From: Stropharia rugosoannulata
Lineage: Eukaryota; Basidiomycota; Agaricomycetes; Agaricales; Strophariaceae
NCBI GenBank assembly: GCA_028532985.1
Contig: JANCIK010000002.1
Span: 62,001-126,000 of the forward strand
Direction: 5' to 3'
Length of the DNA: 64,000 bases
Position 1 is the stretch's first letter, and the number at the start of each line of letters is the position of its first letter. A model generated the notes under the pieces. The model did not search any database. It was not told where the DNA came from and worked only from the letters and a program-made list of their open reading frames with translations. Shown piece after piece: positions 36,729-46,788 of this stretch. The position numbers and the translations under genes were made by a program.

Positions 36729-38615
36729 TCACGATTCATCTTCATCTATCTTCCACTCCCATTCTACACCCCCGGTGCTGGCGACCGCGATCTGAGGGTC
36801 TACCTCCATGGTCGCTGTACAAGATAAGCTACTATAAAGCAGAAACATTCTAGGTTGCGACGGAAAGGGCTCACGCTTTTGCCTGTTGTCTTTGCGCTTT
36901 ACATACGGCTGCTTGGGGGTATACAGCCGCTTTACCTTCAGTGTGTATGTGTCGATTTCGATTTCGGACTTAGTCGACCCTGTTACTGACTCAGACGAAG
37001 CTTGTCAGTTTATATTGTTGGAAATAGAGCCCTGATGGGCTACGATTAGAAAGTCCGTACCGCGTTTCTTGGGCGGTGCGTCAGTGACCGTCCTGGTTAC
37101 TACTGCACGACTCTTTTCCTTCTTTGCTCGAGGTGTCTTGGCTTTTTTTACGCTCCTCTTCGAGCTGAAAAAAGCAGAATCAGAGGCTTAGAGACTCAAT
37201 GATAGAGGAGACAAACAATAAACTACCTTGGACGTGCTGTGCCACTCTGGCGAGAGTCACTTTGGGACTCCCGTTCTTCGCGTGCGGTAGCTATGGCGTT
37301 CAATGTTGGCTTTATTTGGTTGTTTTCTCTATCTTGGAGTTTCTCTTCTGCATGAAACATTTATCAGCCGTATATATAATCAGTTACTTTCAGTTCAGAT
37401 ATGTATATGATCTTTGCTTACCCAGCGTGCTTGCAATGTCCCCTACATCTGTTCTAGCTCTGCCATCCGACATAGTAGCATACGCATAACGAGTCTGGTG
37501 CTCAAAGTCAGGTGCGTTACCCTGCTCATATAATGCTTGATGATTGTCATCACTCGCTGCAATATACCTCACTCAGTGTCGCAATACGTTTGAAGACTGT
37601 ATCAATACCTGCGACAGAGCAAGAAGCGATAGCCCGATCTTGCAGCTCAAAACGTGCAGATGGATAGGTTCCAGCATAATCGACAGTCTCTGTGCGCGCA
37701 TACCTATACCGTACGTGCCACTTAGCATATGCAGACTACGTAAAAGCCCTCAAACTCACATGTTCGATTCAATTCTACTGCTGTAAGCACGCTCTACCGG
37801 TCATATATCGTATTAGCTCTACTTTCAACATGAGCTCTAATCAAACACCCATACCAGTTGCACTGTAATACTCCGCCGCGAGTCCCATAGTCTGAGCGTA
37901 TGACGCTTGAGCGTAATGTTCCGGTCCATAAACTTGTTGTGTAGGCCCAATACTGCGTATATAGTCTTAGTAGACTGGCTCCATTACACTATTACATATA
38001 CGCCATGCTCACCTGGGTTCTGTGCTTGCCAAATACGGAGGGTAATGATGTCCACTTGTGGCAATGGTATTGCCAGGGAGACTCAAGCCGTACGTCGGAA
38101 GTCTATTGTTGACAGTCGGCGCAGGATATCCTATCTGCATAGGTCCGTACGAGGTAGATGAGAATGAAATATTCTGGTTCGGGTGGCGACTGTGTCCTGA
38201 AAATGCAGTTGAAAGTGTTGTCGAGCTTGAGCTTGAAGAGGCATTCAACGACATGCGACCACCTCCAACATCTTGGGTGGCGCAGAGACCTGTGTGGAAC
38301 CGCATACCAGGTTCTATGACTACGGTTAGCTGGGATCATTATGCAGACTGAGTACCTACCTCCCATCGTAAAGTTTCCTCTTGGTAGAACGTACGCACTG
38401 CCCGCGTGGTCTATACCACGATGCACTGCGAAGGTGGAATTCAGTGATCAGTGACTAGTAAAGTTTGACTTGGCTTTGGCCGGGAATCACCACGTACCTG
38501 TTCTCTGTAAAATGTCTACGTAGGACGAGCTCGGATCCCCAACATATACAGGCGTGGGCTGTACCAATCCACTGTAGTCGTAACGAGGGAAGGGCGGATG
38601 ATACGTGTTGTTCAT
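36729..38615 (-). CDS. Unknown ten-exon protein, probable nuclear
   Basis: The model is complement(join(36729..36979, 37061..37164, 37227..37347, 37422..37521, 37568..37608, 37760..37780, 37855..37952, 38013..38313, 38360..38425, 38498..38615)), giving 406 aa. Every junction has GT..AG and the phase is kept through all ten exons. The N-terminal half is Tyr/Pro/Ser-rich (MNNTYHPPFPRYDYSGLVQP). The centre is more ordered (ELNRTCIDTVFKRIATLSEG). A Glu/Arg-rich segment (KLQDRENNQIKP) follows. The C-terminal third is strongly basic, with likely nuclear localisation signals (SSKRSVKKAKTPRAKKEKSR and PPKKRGS). Exons 5 and 6 are 21 and 41 nt. The start is uncertain because the frame stays open upstream and an acceptor lies near 38655, so an extra 5' exon near 38.8 kb is possible. 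No known domain recognised. Confidence 0.65.
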
Positions 38616-39070
38616 CGTGAAAAAGTTGTCAGAAGCGGGAGGGTTGTCACCTGTAACTTGTAAGAGTAAGTGAGGGAGATATATGTCGCAAGCTCGGGGG
38701 AGCTTAAGCTTGTTCGTTGGGTGGACAATGTTGAAAAGTATAATACCTCCGAGCAAAACCCAACGCTTGTTTGCGCTTCGGTTAGTGGTCTATTTATACA
38801 TGGCAATTGGTTGCGCTTTCTACCACAGTTTTTTTAAACATACTCGGATACAGGACGCTTTATAATCATATTGCTCAATGAAATACATAAGGCCTTCAGT
38901 CTGTCTGCTCGGAACTGTTCCTTTTTCTCTCCGTCAGCACACAGCAGTCGAGTGCCACCACTTCAGACTTTGAACTTGAACCGTTTCTCAACGAGATCCC
39001 ACACTACGTCCTGGAGCATAATGAATAAAGAAGCATAGTAGTGAGCATCAGGTAACAAAGACAATTCCCA

Positions 39071-39265
39071 TCACACTCTGCGTACATTGGATGCGGTAGA
39101 CATGTGCGCCTTGCATACGTCAGTCCGGGCATAGCGGTCCCGGTACTCAGAGGTAGTATAGGAGGGGCGTCCGGACTGCCCGTGGGGATGAGAAGTTGGG
39201 GCTGCGGTGACGCAGTGTACAGCAAGTAAAATGAGTGGGCAAAGAAGGAGCTTCCCTAAATGCAT
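39071..39265 (-). CDS. Candidate small secreted protein (64 aa)
   Basis: Starts MHLGKLLLCPLILLAVHCVTA, a clear signal-peptide pattern with likely cleavage after the Thr-Ala. The mature part is short, polar and Tyr/Arg/Ser-rich with one Cys. No family recognised. The frame may continue through an intron. Upstream (39265-39420) is consistent with a promoter, with a TATTTATAG-like sequence near 39390 on the plus strand. Single-frame evidence only. Confidence 0.35.
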   Translation of the reverse strand: MHLGKLLLCPLILLAVHCVTAAPTSHPHGQSGRPSYTTSEYRDRYARTDVCKAHMSTASNVRRV

Positions 39266-39299
39266 TGTTTAAGTATGGGACGATGCGGCGTAGTATTGT

Positions 39300-40160
39300 G
39301 GACTAGGTAGCGAGTGTTTCGCAGTGCTTACTGTGTATTGTGTAGTGCACGGGGTGAGGCCAGCTGGGATATACAGTACACTGCGATCTGTATTTATAGA
39401 CTCTGAGTTGTGTGTGTATAATGCGAAGTTTATTGGCGCATATTGAGCTCCTCCGGTGTTCTCTCATCTCATCTCATCTCGCTGCGTTAGCTCGCGCGAC
39501 ATAGGGACTGAGACGCGCTTGCCTTGCATACCTCTTCGGCCTATTTCTTGCTCTCTAGGGTCTAAAATGCATGTAGTGTGCAAATGAATGAAGAGGAAAT
39601 CAAGCTTGGCGCATATCAGAAACAGTGGGTATGTGAACAGTATCAGTGGACGTCTGGTCTAAATGGGCAGGGCTCCCCGAAGGAACGGTATTCCCCGGGG
39701 TCCGAGAGCATAGCCTTGCTCATGCCTACGGCTGCGTAAGTCAGTACGACTCAGAAATTTTCTCCCTCCCTGCCCGCCTCACTTTATAAGCGCCTTTACC
39801 TTAATTTGCCCCTCCCCGCGCTTATCCCATGTCGTGACTCATGTATGATTCTGTCTGTCTATTTATCGGCCACTTTCTTCATGATCACGTAGCCCCTTCC
39901 TTGGTCCCCACTCCACAAATCCCGGTCACAACATATTCGCTGCACATGTCGCAACGCCTGTACATTACTATCGCTGTTGTGTACTATATCGAGCGTTCCA
40001 GAGATCTCAGAACCCCTGGTACTTGTACGCACAGCGTGTCACATGTGCCATCTATAAATACGCCATCTCTGATTGCTATTTATGTTGCGTTGCGCCTTGG
40101 TTGCGCCTAGTATATAATGAACCCTTCCACTAACAACAGCACTGCACACCATCTAGCAGA
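39300..40160. other. Divergent intergenic region
   Basis: No gene recognised between the candidate secreted protein (minus) and the acidic protein (plus). TATAAATA at 40053 and TATATAATG at 40110 are plausible promoter elements for the plus-strand gene. Confidence 0.35.
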
Positions 40161-40162
40161 GC

Positions 40163-40840
40163 ATGGGTCCCCCCCGTCAAGGTTTTCCTGCTGCAGGACC
40201 GTCGCAGACAAACACAGTTCTCGCCTACCTTCTGGCCAGTCCTAATGTAGACTCAACCGACATCCTCCTGTGGAGATATGCTGATGCTGCCTCCCGCATT
40301 ACACGCTCCAGCTTTCCGGCACCTTCTATTTCACGAAGCAAGCCAGTACAGCAGGACGACGACGACGGCTGCTCTAGTTCTTCGGCGGAGTCCATATATA
40401 ATATCTCTTCATTTATGGACGCAGTCAGCGTGTCGCAGGGGGTCATCGAATCCGCCGTCGAGACGGAGAGCAATGACGTGGCCGAAGAGGGTGAAGGATT
40501 TGATGAATGCAAAGACGACGACGCAAACGCAGAGGCGGAGGTTGTGAAAGATCAAGCGGAGCTTGACGAGCTCATCCGCAATCTGATGGTGGATGATCTT
40601 CCTTACTACCCAGAGGATGTCGATGGCTCCATGCCACAAACACCTGAGACTTGCAGCGAGTATACAACATGGCCTGATGATGTCGAGGAACTCAAGAGGA
40701 CGGTCTCCAGCCAGCTCTCTTTGCCTTGCGAGCCTGAACACGACGGAGAAGATTCCATTCCCGACGTGTGTCTTCCCGATGTGGGTCTTCCTGTCCGTCG
40801 TAATAGTCTCTTATCTGACGTGTTGTGCCAATCTTTTTAA
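40163..40840 (+). CDS. Unknown acidic protein, single exon (225 aa)
   Basis: Uninterrupted frame beginning MGPPRQGFPAAGPSQTNTVL. The first 60 residues contain a possible helical segment (TNTVLAYLLASPNVDSTDIL). The rest is highly acidic: a DDDD run after residue 65, then stretches rich in Glu and Asp, and a conserved-looking patch (AELDELIRNLMVDDLPYYPE). No transmembrane segment, signal peptide or known domain. A cluster of TATA-like sequences lies 50-110 bp upstream. Could be an intrinsically disordered regulator; the function is not known. Confidence 0.5.
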   Translation: MGPPRQGFPAAGPSQTNTVLAYLLASPNVDSTDILLWRYADAASRITRSSFPAPSISRSKPVQQDDDDGCSSSSAESIYNISSFMDAVSVSQGVIESAVETESNDVAEEGEGFDECKDDDANAEAEVVKDQAELDELIRNLMVDDLPYYPEDVDGSMPQTPETCSEYTTWPDDVEELKRTVSSQLSLPCEPEHDGEDSIPDVCLPDVGLPVRRNSLLSDVLCQSF

Positions 40841-41140
40841 CCTTAATTTGCGATTATACGTGTATATTGGTATGTATACATTGAGCAATATCATGCTCCC
40901 GAGTGCTGACAGCCATGTATTACAGTTATTTGAATCTCGCATTCACCATTTACTCACAACGCGCTATTCCACATGACCATACCATATAACTAGACCTCCA
41001 AGTCCTCAACGGAAGACATATATGGCACGCTATCCTCTGAAGAAGCAAGATCGGATGGATCATCCGTACCAATACAATCACCTTCCTACCACCATATCCA
41101 CCAGCATGACATACTAACCGCCGGATATTTATTTGGGCGC

Positions 41141-41836
41141 TTGCGTGAGGACAAAACAAATGGACAAGGATATATCAATACTGAATCAAATATACAAGAC
41201 AGCTCACTCCCAGATACGATTCGTACAACGGAAACCATTCCTGCGATGGCTGACCGCGCACCAATTTTCGACCCTTCTAGAGAAGCGCGGAGAACATCAA
41301 ATTTACTTTTCGCTCCGTCTCGAAATGCAACTGTCAGTATACAGACAACTGGGGGGGACGACGGCAACATAAATAGATACACAAGCGCGGCTAAAGGGAC
41401 TGTCTTTGGAGCCGTCCCAGTGCAAGATCAGATACTAGATAGTATCACACCCCAAGCAACGGTGGTTACTGAAGACTGTGTACCAAAAACGAATGACTGT
41501 GATAATGAGACTACCGACAAGAACATTGACAATCATCATCCTACCGGCCCTATTTCCACTCCGAACGTCACTAATCATGTTGACCAGAGCGTACCCTTTT
41601 CAAAGCTTACGGTGGCTACCGAGAGCATGCTTCATCCACAGTCAAAGCAGAATCCAAAAGATTCGGTTAGCAAGATAATCAAAGCGAGAAAAGAGGCTAT
41701 ATTAAAGGAAACATCAACGACAGTGGCAGAAACGCAGCAAGAGGAGCTGCCACAGGAACAGATTTTCCGAGATCTTAGTGATTTGACTAAATTTTCTCTC
41801 TTTCTGGGAACAGATTCCAGTTTCGAACCACGATAG
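41141..41836 (+). CDS. Unknown Ser/Thr/Asn-rich protein (231 aa or longer)
   Basis: An open frame with ATG at 41141 encodes a polar protein ending KFSLFLGTDSSFEPR. A Lys/Glu helix-like segment (SVSKIIKARKEAILKETSTT) precedes a Gln/Glu segment (QQEELPQEQIFRDLSDLTKF). The same frame stays open upstream to about 40991, right after an AG acceptor-like site (AACTAG), so the real protein may have a 5' exon near 40.9 kb. No domain recognised. Confidence 0.4.
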   Translation: MREDKTNGQGYINTESNIQDSSLPDTIRTTETIPAMADRAPIFDPSREARRTSNLLFAPSRNATVSIQTTGGDDGNINRYTSAAKGTVFGAVPVQDQILDSITPQATVVTEDCVPKTNDCDNETTDKNIDNHHPTGPISTPNVTNHVDQSVPFSKLTVATESMLHPQSKQNPKDSVSKIIKARKEAILKETSTTVAETQQEELPQEQIFRDLSDLTKFSLFLGTDSSFEPR

Positions 41837-41849
41837 TATGTATGTAGTG

Positions 41850-42380
41850 TATTCATATTTAATACTAGTAGAAGTACTCTAAGCCGTGAAGTGCTTCAAC
41901 CACATATCAGGAGTAAGGGATATACGCGCCGTAATGTGGGGAACTACCGATTGAACATCAATAGAATACTCCACAACAACGTATACATATTCACAGCAGT
42001 TCGACCTGTCTAAAATATTTCGTCCAGCCTAAGTTCAGCCAGTTTTTTATAGGGTTATGCCAGTTTTTGCAGTACGGTCTCAGCCATTTTCATAGATTTA
42101 TTGGTCCCCTGGGCTTGGGACACGAGGCAAAGCACAGATTTCGTCCACATACCGTATGGCCCTTTGGACATGGGATAAACGAATCATTTAAAGTGGTACA
42201 GTATATCGTTGGGCAACCATTTTTTCGATTATTTCATGATATGCCACACTTGTTGGCATGCGAGCAGTTTATAATACATATCAGCTTCTATTCATGGCTA
42301 CTTTGAAGACCGATTTACGTGATCGATCATGAAATATCTAAAGTAAATGTCCAGGACGCTTCGAGCCTGAAAAACGAGCG
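41850..42380. other. Intergenic region, no supported gene
   Basis: A 79-codon plus-strand frame (42067-42306) has no motif. Nothing else was recognised. Confidence 0.3.
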
Positions 42381-42700
42381 ACATGCTGTGGATCTTAGGT
42401 AAGCCGTGCGTCGTACGATCACCTGACAAATGTATTGATAGGAAATCACGATATTGCCTTGATAAAAACCATATCCCGTTGATGCATCCCCATCTCCCTG
42501 TGCTTTGACATGGTAAGCTCTATCTATTGTTTTTGATAACAAACTACTCTATGTGGTCACCCTTGATTCTAAACCTTTTTTCACGATAGCTTGAACGGCT
42601 CCAATATTACGAGTTGCCCCCGACTTGGAAACTGCAACCGGGCTGACGATAAAGAGGAGGATGGCTCAAGTACCTGAGCTGTTGTAGAGCTACCAGAACA
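42381..42700 (-). pseudogene. 3'-end copy of the gene at 54509-56255
   Basis: This segment aligns with 54299-54655 in the same orientation: shared GATCACCTGACAAAT, AAATCACGATAT.GCCTT.ATAA blocks, GACATGGTAAGCTCTATCTA and the region coding for SSARL.FPSRGQL...LEPF.LS. It covers the last part of the terminal exon plus about 200 bp of 3' flank. Here the frame stops three codons earlier than in the full gene. The rest of the gene is absent. Confidence 0.75.
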
Positions 42701-44060
42701 CAGCAAAATAAGATTCTTCGGTAAAATGTCGGATCATTGATGAGTAATATTTTCCCATATGCTATATCTACTTCTACATATTTGTTCGTATACAAAACTC
42801 CTCTAGACAACCTCTAGATCGCCTGGGTAGGAGGCTGGCCTATCCCGTTAAACTGCTGAGGTTCGACATATTTCCCACGATCTGCTTACAACATGCACCT
42901 TGGAACCGCCCGTTCATTTCGTCCTCTTGTCATCCTTAGGCCTCAGCGTTGCCCCAGCGTGTTCCAGCACCCACTCCCTGTCACACTTCCTAGACTGTAC
43001 ATAGCAACCTTACCGAGCCGACCACCTTATATCACTCCTCGCCATGCTTCTCCTCCATTGTTCCACCATAACATCTGAGTGTAACGTCGAGTCCCTACCC
43101 TAGGGCACGCCTCCTGTACTCCTTACCCTCAGGTAGCCTCCCCGACAGTGCACACTCAATCGGATGGAACAGGAGATTGTTGTTACGCTGCTTAAGAGAT
43201 TCTTGTGCTATCCAGACACTCACTACTTGCTCCTGCACTTGCACTTTGATGTTTGTTGGGTGCGTATCACTAGGTTTCTAAGCTCTAGGTGAATAGGTGA
43301 AGAAAGGAGGAGCGTGAGAAAAGAGGTTGGATGAACAAAGTTTGTCACGGGTGTCGGGAATGCATCGCTCTGGGTCTCTGCTTGGTGTTGCGTAGCTGCC
43401 GCACAACTCTGTTCCATGATCTGTCTCTCATCCGCGGAATCCTTGTCCCCTAAGGTCTTGTGGCGTCGTCACCTCCGAGTCTCCTTTACCATGTCTCGTA
43501 TCCCCTTGTCACTCTCTCGCCCACCCGCCCTGCTTCCCAGCCGACTTGCATTGTCTGCTCACTTGTGCCTTGACTAGGCATATTTACAACGCTAATTATG
43601 AAATTATCCGGCTTACTACCTGCATGTGTTGCCCCTTCCCTTCGCCTCTAAAAAAACTGAGCTGTACCACTTCGTTCCATGAATGCTATCCTGCCAATGC
43701 TCGCCAAGTGCTTTCCCGTGACATAACTGCTGGATTAGGCGCAATGTAACTTCGCCTGTGTCCCTTGCTATGAGAAATTATGTATGATACATATGTTGAA
43801 GTGAGCAAAAGGAGTTGCGCAACAGACTTGAGCCCCTTGGTCGTGGACTGACTTACAGAAGTCGACGGGATCATGATCGTATATCAAGTACAAGAAGGTA
43901 TGATACGAGAACCAGCATGCGGAGACGTCTGTGGCTCAAGCTAGCCCGCAAGACTGATGAAAACTAACACATAAAATATTGGCCTTATTTGACTAGTTAT
44001 GGCAAGCCTCTAGACCTACTAGTTGATATATTATGAGGTGAGGTTTTTACTCATACAATA
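42700..44060. other. Intergenic region, no supported gene
   Basis: CT-rich in 42.89-43.10 kb. Short frames only, without motifs or splice partners. Confidence 0.35.
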
Positions 44061-44065
44061 TGTAT

Positions 44066-44746
44066 CTACTGAAATCCATTGATACCCCACGTTTGCCATG
44101 GCACCGTAATCTGAGGCAAAGTGTGCAGGTCTGCTGGATCAACACACGTGACGGAAAGTCCTAACGACTTTTGGCCATTGTTGCCTAGAAGATACATCGC
44201 CGGGATGAGCATCTGTCGGATTGGGGGCTTGTGTCCTTCAATCCACGAAAACAGCAATGCTTCATCAGGGTGCATATGGTTCTGTTCGATATAGCTGCGC
44301 AGATTCTTCTCGTTCGACTTGAAGAAGAGCGGGAGTTTATTGCTATCTGCTTCCGGAATCCAGAGCTTGGGGGCACTCGCAATCTCCGCCGGGTCCGCGA
44401 ATACAACGCAGTGCCAGTGCGTGTCTGGAACCCCTTTGTATTCCCCCAGCCCGGCAGTGAGGTATGCTCCCTCTCCTGTTTGGACGCCACTTGCTGGCAC
44501 GTTTGTTAGTGTTCCTGCTTTGTTGTACGCCTCGGCAACTTGCTATAGAAATAAACCGACACTGTTAGCTCTGTTCACATTGTTGTTGATGGTGAAAACA
44601 CGTACTTTGTTGACAGCGCGAAACCCGATGATGATGCGCTGGGGCATTCGGCGCTCCAACATTTCTATAGTATGGCCGATTGGCAAAGCTGATACTATGC
44701 TCGACAGACCGACAAGGAAAGAGTACAGCAGCAAGAGCTTGGACAT
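44066..44746 (-). CDS. Secreted protein, possible ADP-ribosyltransferase-like fold
   Basis: The model is complement(join(44066..44542, 44606..44746)), giving 205 aa; the 63-bp intron (GTACGT..TATAG) is in phase 0. Residues 1-20 are a signal peptide (MSKLLLLYSFLVGLSSIVSA). The mature part begins IGFRAVNK, then an alpha-helical EAYNKAGTL, then GEGAYLTAGLGEY and WHCVVFADPAEI, and ends with IRQMLIPAMYLLG. The order of an Arg in a short beta strand, a helix, and a G-x-G-x-Y-L-[ST] strand recalls the ADP-ribosyltransferase fold, and similar secreted proteins occur in many Agaricomycetes. The catalytic Glu cannot be assigned with confidence, so activity is unproven. Substrate unknown. Confidence 0.6.
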
Positions 44747-44759
44747 GGTGTAGTGAAGT

Positions 44760-45654
44760 GTTGAGATGTTCAGTGAGAGTACAAGGGACCTGCCCTTGAG
44801 AATGTGAGTATGTAGGAGTTGGTTGGAGCACCTGGCTGTAGAAACAGTAGTGCATATCTGTCAGACTTTATACGTCTGGAGACTTTCTACGGTAATGCAC
44901 AAGTGCGATCTCTCCGGGTAGTTCTCCAAAGAAGCTGCACAACATTGCATACGGACAATACAGAAAGCACGGAGAACAAAGGTGACTTTCGGAATATTGA
45001 TCTCTGATCTTACCATTCTTATTCTTTATTGAATTGCAAGCAGTGCTGTTTGATTGCATGAGTAGGCGCATTATCACCTTTCATGCCCGAGAGAATGATA
45101 ATTAAATATAGAAAGTTGATTAATTGAATATACTGAATTGAGTTTGAGTACAACACCGTTGCATTATGTAATAAACCCACTGGGTATATGTTTAGCAGTT
45201 GTCCGACTATACACTACCGGCAGTCGTGGACGTCTTCGTGACAATTAAATTGTGCACTTTATGACCCGGTGATTTTTTTCTGCTGAATTTGTGACCCTGA
45301 TGTCTATGACTATGAAATCACGCGAGCTGGGTGTAGGCTCACATTATACACGTTCTGCGTAGCTTCTGGAATAATGCGTACCCTGCGGAGCAGAACGCTT
45401 GGCCTTTGTGTGTGTAGCCTTCACCACATTAAGTTTAGAGTTGGAATATACAGTGTCATTTAAGAACAGGGAGTCTATGGGCTCATAGTGACTGAGCGGA
45501 AGGGCTGCCACTAGTTAACATGCAATAGTCTGATCTCTAATTTTTCAGTGCGCATTCCGAATCCGGTGTGACCGAAGCAGAAGCACAGCGGCATCACTTA
45601 TCCCTGAAGGCTACCCATTAAATTGTGTATAGAGAACGATGCACATTGAATCAG
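44760..45654. other. Intergenic region, no supported gene
   Basis: AT-rich spacer between the secreted-protein gene and the large inverted repeat. No ORF above background and no repeats recognised. Confidence 0.35.
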
Positions 45655-46543
45655 TCATGAATATATGTCCAGGGCGCCTAAATAACATCTACAGGTGTAC
45701 GGTACAAAATCAGATACTCGGACGACCACAATGATGTTGTTTGTAGATGGAAGGCATATTGTATCCCTGGCTCAACCGAAAAATCTGGATCTGATGGTGA
45801 TTGATTAGTGCGTGGATCGGTGAAATTAGTATCAACCTACCTGACATTTACTTGGAAAACCAAGTTCCAGTGGAATTAGCATCGACCGGAGAATCAAGTT
45901 CATTGGCCGTAGAGAAGGTGCCAGTGATGGTGGGACCGTTGTCCAATTCAAACTTGAATGTAAATTTTGTGAAATGGGCGCGGTAAATCTGAGCTCCAGC
46001 TAAATCTGTCAAGCTCGAGTATTTGATGGTCGCGGCTTCCGTGAACACATTCATCTTGTGATCTAAGTCACCCGCGTAGATGTACAAGGTCTTCTTATCG
46101 TTGAGAAGGAAGGTTGCTATGATCTTCACGCCGCCGATGCAGCTGATAGTACCAGGGGCGGATTCGTCAGACATGATGGCAGTCTGCGGAACCAGTAGTA
46201 AGTAAATGTGAAATATGGGAAAGGGAGGATGCATACTGTGTAATTGGACGATTGCAGATACAATTGATTGTGCTGGCTAAGAGTCTGCTCATGCCTGGCT
46301 TTTATACCAAAATATGACAGTCCAAGGCCCTGTCAAAATAATTCACATCTTTTAGCAAAAAGAATTGCCATCGTTTGTCCCCTTCCAGTTTGTTTCGGGA
46401 CTCGCACACTCCGAGTGTACATTGCTAATGACTAAGGCCACGCCAAAATCATTCGCATGTTTCTTGACACATACGCAATTGCCATCGTTTTTCTTTTTCC
46501 TGTTTGTTTCGGGACGCGCAATTTCCGAGGCTACACCTATGCT
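45655..46543. repeat. Large inverted repeat, left arm (889 bp)
   Basis: Reverse complement of 46789-47677. I compared the outer 200 bp, the coding region and the inner 230 bp: they match base for base except for at least one difference (A at the position after TATGTCC in the left arm, G in the right arm). The outer boundary is TCATGA, the inner boundary GCT before the diverged spacer. The arm holds a complete gene with promoter and 3' flank. Confidence 0.92.
45848..46174 (-). CDS. Unknown small beta-rich protein, copy 1 (108 aa)
   Basis: Starts MSDESAPGTISCIGGVKII and has alternating hydrophobic and polar strands (TLYIYAGDLDHKMNVF, FTKFTFKFELDNG, TITGTFST), suggesting a small all-beta fold. 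One Cys, no signal peptide with this start. An ATG 60 bases upstream in the same frame lies inside a probable 53-bp 5' UTR intron (donor GTATGC, acceptor TTCCGCAG), so the MSDES start is preferred. The protein is identical in sequence to copy 2 at 47158-47484, which is transcribed away from it. A 3' UTR intron may follow the stop codon. The function is unknown. Confidence 0.7.
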   Translation of the reverse strand: MSDESAPGTISCIGGVKIIATFLLNDKKTLYIYAGDLDHKMNVFTEAATIKYSSLTDLAGAQIYRAHFTKFTFKFELDNGPTITGTFSTANELDSPVDANSTGTWFSK

Positions 46544-46550
46544 GATCACA
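46334..46550. repeat. Two tandem ~110-bp units in the copy-1 promoter
   Basis: Units 46334-46440 and 46444-46550 share CAAAAT.ATTC.CAT, AATTGCCATCGTTT, TTTGTTTCGGGAC.CGCA and TCCGAG blocks. The same pair is mirrored in the right arm (46782-46998), so four copies exist between the two genes. Confidence 0.7.
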
Positions 46551-46788
46551 GGGTTTCGCTTGGTAACTAAATTCATCAGGCAGAATATGATTCGCTAAGT
46601 ATGGGTGGACCAATATAGAAGCAACCATTCTATTATTAACCGTGTGTGTCAAATGCATAAATCACCAAAATGTCCCAAGCATACGTTGCCCTGCAAGTTT
46701 GACGTGAGTTTTTGGCAATTTATGCGATACATGGGACGTACTATTCTCCTGCAGCAAATATTTAGTTCCGACAACAAAGCTTGTCATT
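46544..46788. other. Diverged centre of the inverted repeat
   Basis: 245-bp spacer between the two arms. Its two ends still resemble each other in inverted orientation (CTAAAT, TTTGTT/TTTCGC blocks) but with many differences, unlike the near-identical arms. It lies between two divergent genes and could be part of a shared control region. Confidence 0.6.

Noticed and set aside
46175..46234. Upstream in-frame start (MHPPFPIFHIYLLL) as a signal peptide for the 108-aa protein
   Set aside because: It lies inside a well-formed 53-bp intron (GTATGC..TTCCGCAG), so it is probably not translated.
46352..46576. Minus-strand frame with repeated ASPETN-type peptide in the shared promoter
   Set aside because: Arises from the two tandem 110-bp units and overlaps the promoter region; mirrored identically in the other arm.
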